The notes below the pieces were generated by a model that was not told where the DNA came from, did not search any database, and worked only from the letters and a program-made list of their open reading frames with translations. The position numbers were made by a program, and so were the translations under genes. Below are positions 5,517-7,256 of a DNA stretch of 7,256 nt, piece after piece. Position 1 is the first letter of the stretch; every line of letters starts with the position of its first letter. This stretch comes from an uncultured Atopobium sp. (GTDB taxonomy: Bacteria > Actinomycetota > Coriobacteriia > Coriobacteriales > Atopobiaceae). The DNA is taken from assembly GCA_938041635.1 (NCBI GenBank), contig CALIAD010000036.1, forward strand, positions 1-7,256, given 5' to 3'.

Positions 5517-7221
5517 AGCAGGCCTCCAAAAGCTCATGCAACACGCTTACAAACAGCGGGCAATCAAGCTGCGCAGCCTCGTAAATCTCTGGGTTTGTCT
5601 GCGCTTCTTGTACGTTGACGTCTGCGACAACACAGCCCTTCTCGAGAAACACTACTCTGTCAGCAAAAGGAAGCCATTCGCTTACATCATGGGTAATTGC
5701 AAGAACCGCTTTGCCTTCGTTTGCCAGCTCACGAGCAAGATGCAGCACCTGCGAGCGTGCCTTGCCGTCAAGTCCAGACGTTGCCTCATCAAACACCACC
5801 GCGTATGTTGCGCAGGCCAGTGTTCCTGCAAGCGCTGCGCGACGAGCCTGGCCACCAGAAAGCGTTAGCGGAGACGCGTCCATGACCTGCTGGTCAAGCC
5901 CCACACGTGCTGCCGCATACGCAACAAGCGCCTCAACATCATCTGGCGAGAAACCCTTGTTGGTTGGACCAAACGCAATATCTTCAGCAACACTTTGGGC
6001 AAAGAGTTGATCCTGGGGGCGCTGAAAACACATGCCGACATCTCCAGGGCACACCAGTCGCGCATCGATTGTTGCGTGCCCAGTATCAGCCTCTATGAGA
6101 CCAGCGGCTATGCGGGCGCAGGTTGTTTTTCCAGAGCCAGAAGCGCCTACCAGAACAACAAGCTCTCCCGTAGAGGAAATAGTTACGTCATGCAGAACTG
6201 GCTTGTCAAACGCATGAGACACGCCACAAACCGTCAGCTCGTGCGCCTCTCCAAACGCCTGGATTCCGTTATAGTTGTTTGCTCGCACCACCTCAAGGGC
6301 GCGCTGATACACAAGGGTATCCAAAGCATCAAACGCAAGGTTGTTCTGAACAAGAAACGCAACAAACTCTGATACGTTAAAAGGCACATCAAACTTATAG
6401 CCAGCCTGTGCAGCTATATGCGCTGTTGCTGTGAGTGCATCATCAAAACCAGCGTTTGCGATTGCGTTTGCATCCAAGAGAAACTCTGTGGGAGTTCCCG
6501 ACCAAACTATCTGGCCTTTCTCCAAAACAAGTACCTGGTCAGCCCCGGGAAGAGACTCAAATGAATGAGAAATCTCAAGCATACCCATCCCGTTTGTAAC
6601 AAGAGTGTTTACCAGCTTAGAAAGGTGATTTCTGAATCGAGTATCAAGCTGAGCAAATGCCTCATCAAGCACCAGATAACGTGGATGCACTGAAAGCGCT
6701 GCTGCAATAGCAACAAGCTGCTGTTGGCCTCCAGACAGTGTATGTGTTGGGGCGTTGGCCAAGTCAGCAATACCGCAGAGCTCAAGTGTTTGAGAAACAC
6801 GAGAAACAATCTCTTCTTTTGGCAGTCCAAGATTAGCGGGACCAAAAGCTACCTCGTCAAAGACAGTTGCACATACCAGCTGCGCTGTTGGATCTTGACG
6901 AACCATTCCCACATGCGAAGAAATCTGAGTAGACGGTACTTCAGCAGTTGAGGAGCCGTCTACTAAAACTTCTCCCGAAAACGGAAAGAGCGATGCATTA
7001 CATAAATTTGCAAGTGTAGACTTGCCTGAACCATTATGGCCAAGCACAACCGTTCTAGAGCCAGGCTTTAGGGTAAATGAAACGTTATCCAGGGTTGGCA
7101 CCATCTCTGGCTGAGAAAGGCTCTCAGTGGCTCCCATGACATCATCAGAAGCAGAGTCAGTCATAGATTGTGTAGCAGCTGAAGAACCGTATGCAAATAA
7201 AACGTTTTTGAACTCAATCAT
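5509..7221 (-). CDS. ECF transporter ATPase, two ABC domains fused in one chain (EcfA-EcfA')
   Basis: This 570-residue protein powers ECF-type import by ATP hydrolysis at the membrane's inner face. Domain 1: A-loop aromatic Y11, Walker A GHNGSGKST (61-69), Q-loop VRQD (107-110), signature LSGGQQQ (162-168), Walker B YLVLDE (182-187), switch histidine H219. Domain 2: Walker A GASGSGKTT (359-367), Q400 in FQRPQDQLF, signature LSGGQ (454-458), Walker B VVFDE (475-479), H511. All catalytic residues of both sites are present, so two working ATP sites are expected. The QDPTAQL and RPQDQLF Q-loop contexts are typical of the CbiO/EcfA group, and double-length versions such as YkoD are known. Domain 1 holds an insertion of about 28 Ser/Asp/Met-rich residues (13-40) just after Y11. 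The start ATG has AAGGAGGG five bases upstream. It overlaps ecfT by 8 bases. Confidence 0.95.
   Translation of the reverse strand: MIEFKNVLFAYGSSAATQSMTDSASDDVMGATESLSQPEMVPTLDNVSFTLKPGSRTVVLGHNGSGKSTLANLCNASLFPFSGEVLVDGSSTAEVPSTQISSHVGMVRQDPTAQLVCATVFDEVAFGPANLGLPKEEIVSRVSQTLELCGIADLANAPTHTLSGGQQQLVAIAAALSVHPRYLVLDEAFAQLDTRFRNHLSKLVNTLVTNGMGMLEISHSFESLPGADQVLVLEKGQIVWSGTPTEFLLDANAIANAGFDDALTATAHIAAQAGYKFDVPFNVSEFVAFLVQNNLAFDALDTLVYQRALEVVRANNYNGIQAFGEAHELTVCGVSHAFDKPVLHDVTISSTGELVVLVGASGSGKTTCARIAAGLIEADTGHATIDARLVCPGDVGMCFQRPQDQLFAQSVAEDIAFGPTNKGFSPDDVEALVAYAAARVGLDQQVMDASPLTLSGGQARRAALAGTLACATYAVVFDEATSGLDGKARSQVLHLARELANEGKAVLAITHDVSEWLPFADRVVFLEKGCVVADVNVQEAQTNPEIYEAAQLDCPLFVSVLHELLEACYV
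5523..5527 (-). promoter_or_regulatory. Ribosome binding site that sets the ecfT start
   Basis: Read leftward this is GGAGG, six bases before the ATG at 5516 and inside the end of the ATPase gene. It favours the 258-residue EcfT over a 265-residue version from ATG 5537. Confidence 0.75.
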
Positions 7222-7256
7222 GACAACCCTCCTTCATTTGAAAAAGAGGTCCCAGC
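7218..7256 (-). CDS. Possible last codons of an upstream gene overlapping the ATPase start (cut by right edge)
   Basis: Reading leftward from the right edge, one frame is open for 12 codons and ends at TGA (7220-7218) in the overlap TCATGA, so stop and start share ATGA. The visible C-terminus would be AGTSFSNEGGLS. A second frame is also open, ending four bases further on, so the frame is not proven. A four-base ATGA overlap with the strong ribosome binding site at 7234-7227 suggests the ATPase gene is not first in its operon. An S (substrate-binding) component gene would be a natural upstream neighbour, but 12 residues cannot show this. Confidence 0.35.
   Translation of the reverse strand, partial: AGTSFSNEGGLS
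7227..7234 (-). promoter_or_regulatory. Strong ribosome binding site of the ECF ATPase gene
   Basis: Read leftward this is AAGGAGGG, five bases before the ATG at 7221, a near-perfect match to the anti-Shine-Dalgarno complement. It would lie inside the coding sequence of the upstream gene if that gene ends with the ATGA overlap. Confidence 0.75.

Noticed and set aside
5242..5868. Plus-strand open frame opposite ecfT and the ATPase end
   Set aside because: It spans two well-supported minus-strand genes, is unusually rich in Lys, Arg and Cys, and has no domain or start signal.

Overview
The window looks like a piece of chromosome from a moderate-GC Gram-positive bacterium, most likely an actinobacterium of the Coriobacteriia (Atopobium, Lancefieldella or Olsenella type). 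That placement is an inference from protein style, codon use and gene content; no sequence search was run. There are no RNA genes, insertion sequences, phage genes or CRISPR arrays. Coding density is high and no gene-free stretch exceeds 200 bases.

Left part (1-2602): three family 2 glycosyltransferase-type genes. A leftward gene is cut by the left edge (1-271). It is divergent from a complete rightward glycosyltransferase (345-1511), and the 73-base gap between them carries a perfect 15-base palindrome that places a -10-like box on each strand. A third, leftward gene (1562-2602) has the same fold layout but has lost the acidic residues expected for metal binding and catalysis. This arrangement suggests the edge of a cell-surface polysaccharide locus.

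Middle part (2603-4610): a small membrane-anchored protein resembling a LytR-CpsA-Psr (LCP) protein (2775-3515), which appears to lack the conserved arginines and a central piece of the LCP domain. It is followed on the right by the tRNA pseudouridine synthase gene truA (3714-4610), which encodes an unusually long N-terminus. LCP enzymes attach polysaccharides to peptidoglycan, so the LCP-like gene fits with the glycosyltransferases.

Right part (4611-7256): an energy-coupling-factor (ECF) vitamin or metal transporter module, transcribed leftward. A double-length ATPase (5509-7221, two ABC domains in one chain) overlaps the transmembrane gene ecfT (4740-5516) by 8 bases. The right edge probably holds the last codons of another gene coupled to the ATPase by an ATGA overlap. 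ecfT next to truA is a long-known arrangement in Gram-positive bacteria. Between them lies a short 19-base-period tandem repeat that runs into the end of ecfT.

Transcription order on the minus strand is ATPase, ecfT, truA, LCP-like, glycosyltransferase-like. Gaps of 129, 198 and 172 bases after ecfT suggest that the last three may each have their own promoter. I see no clear new system. The points most worth following up are the two apparently catalytically dead cell-wall proteins sitting side by side, and the symmetric divergent promoter.
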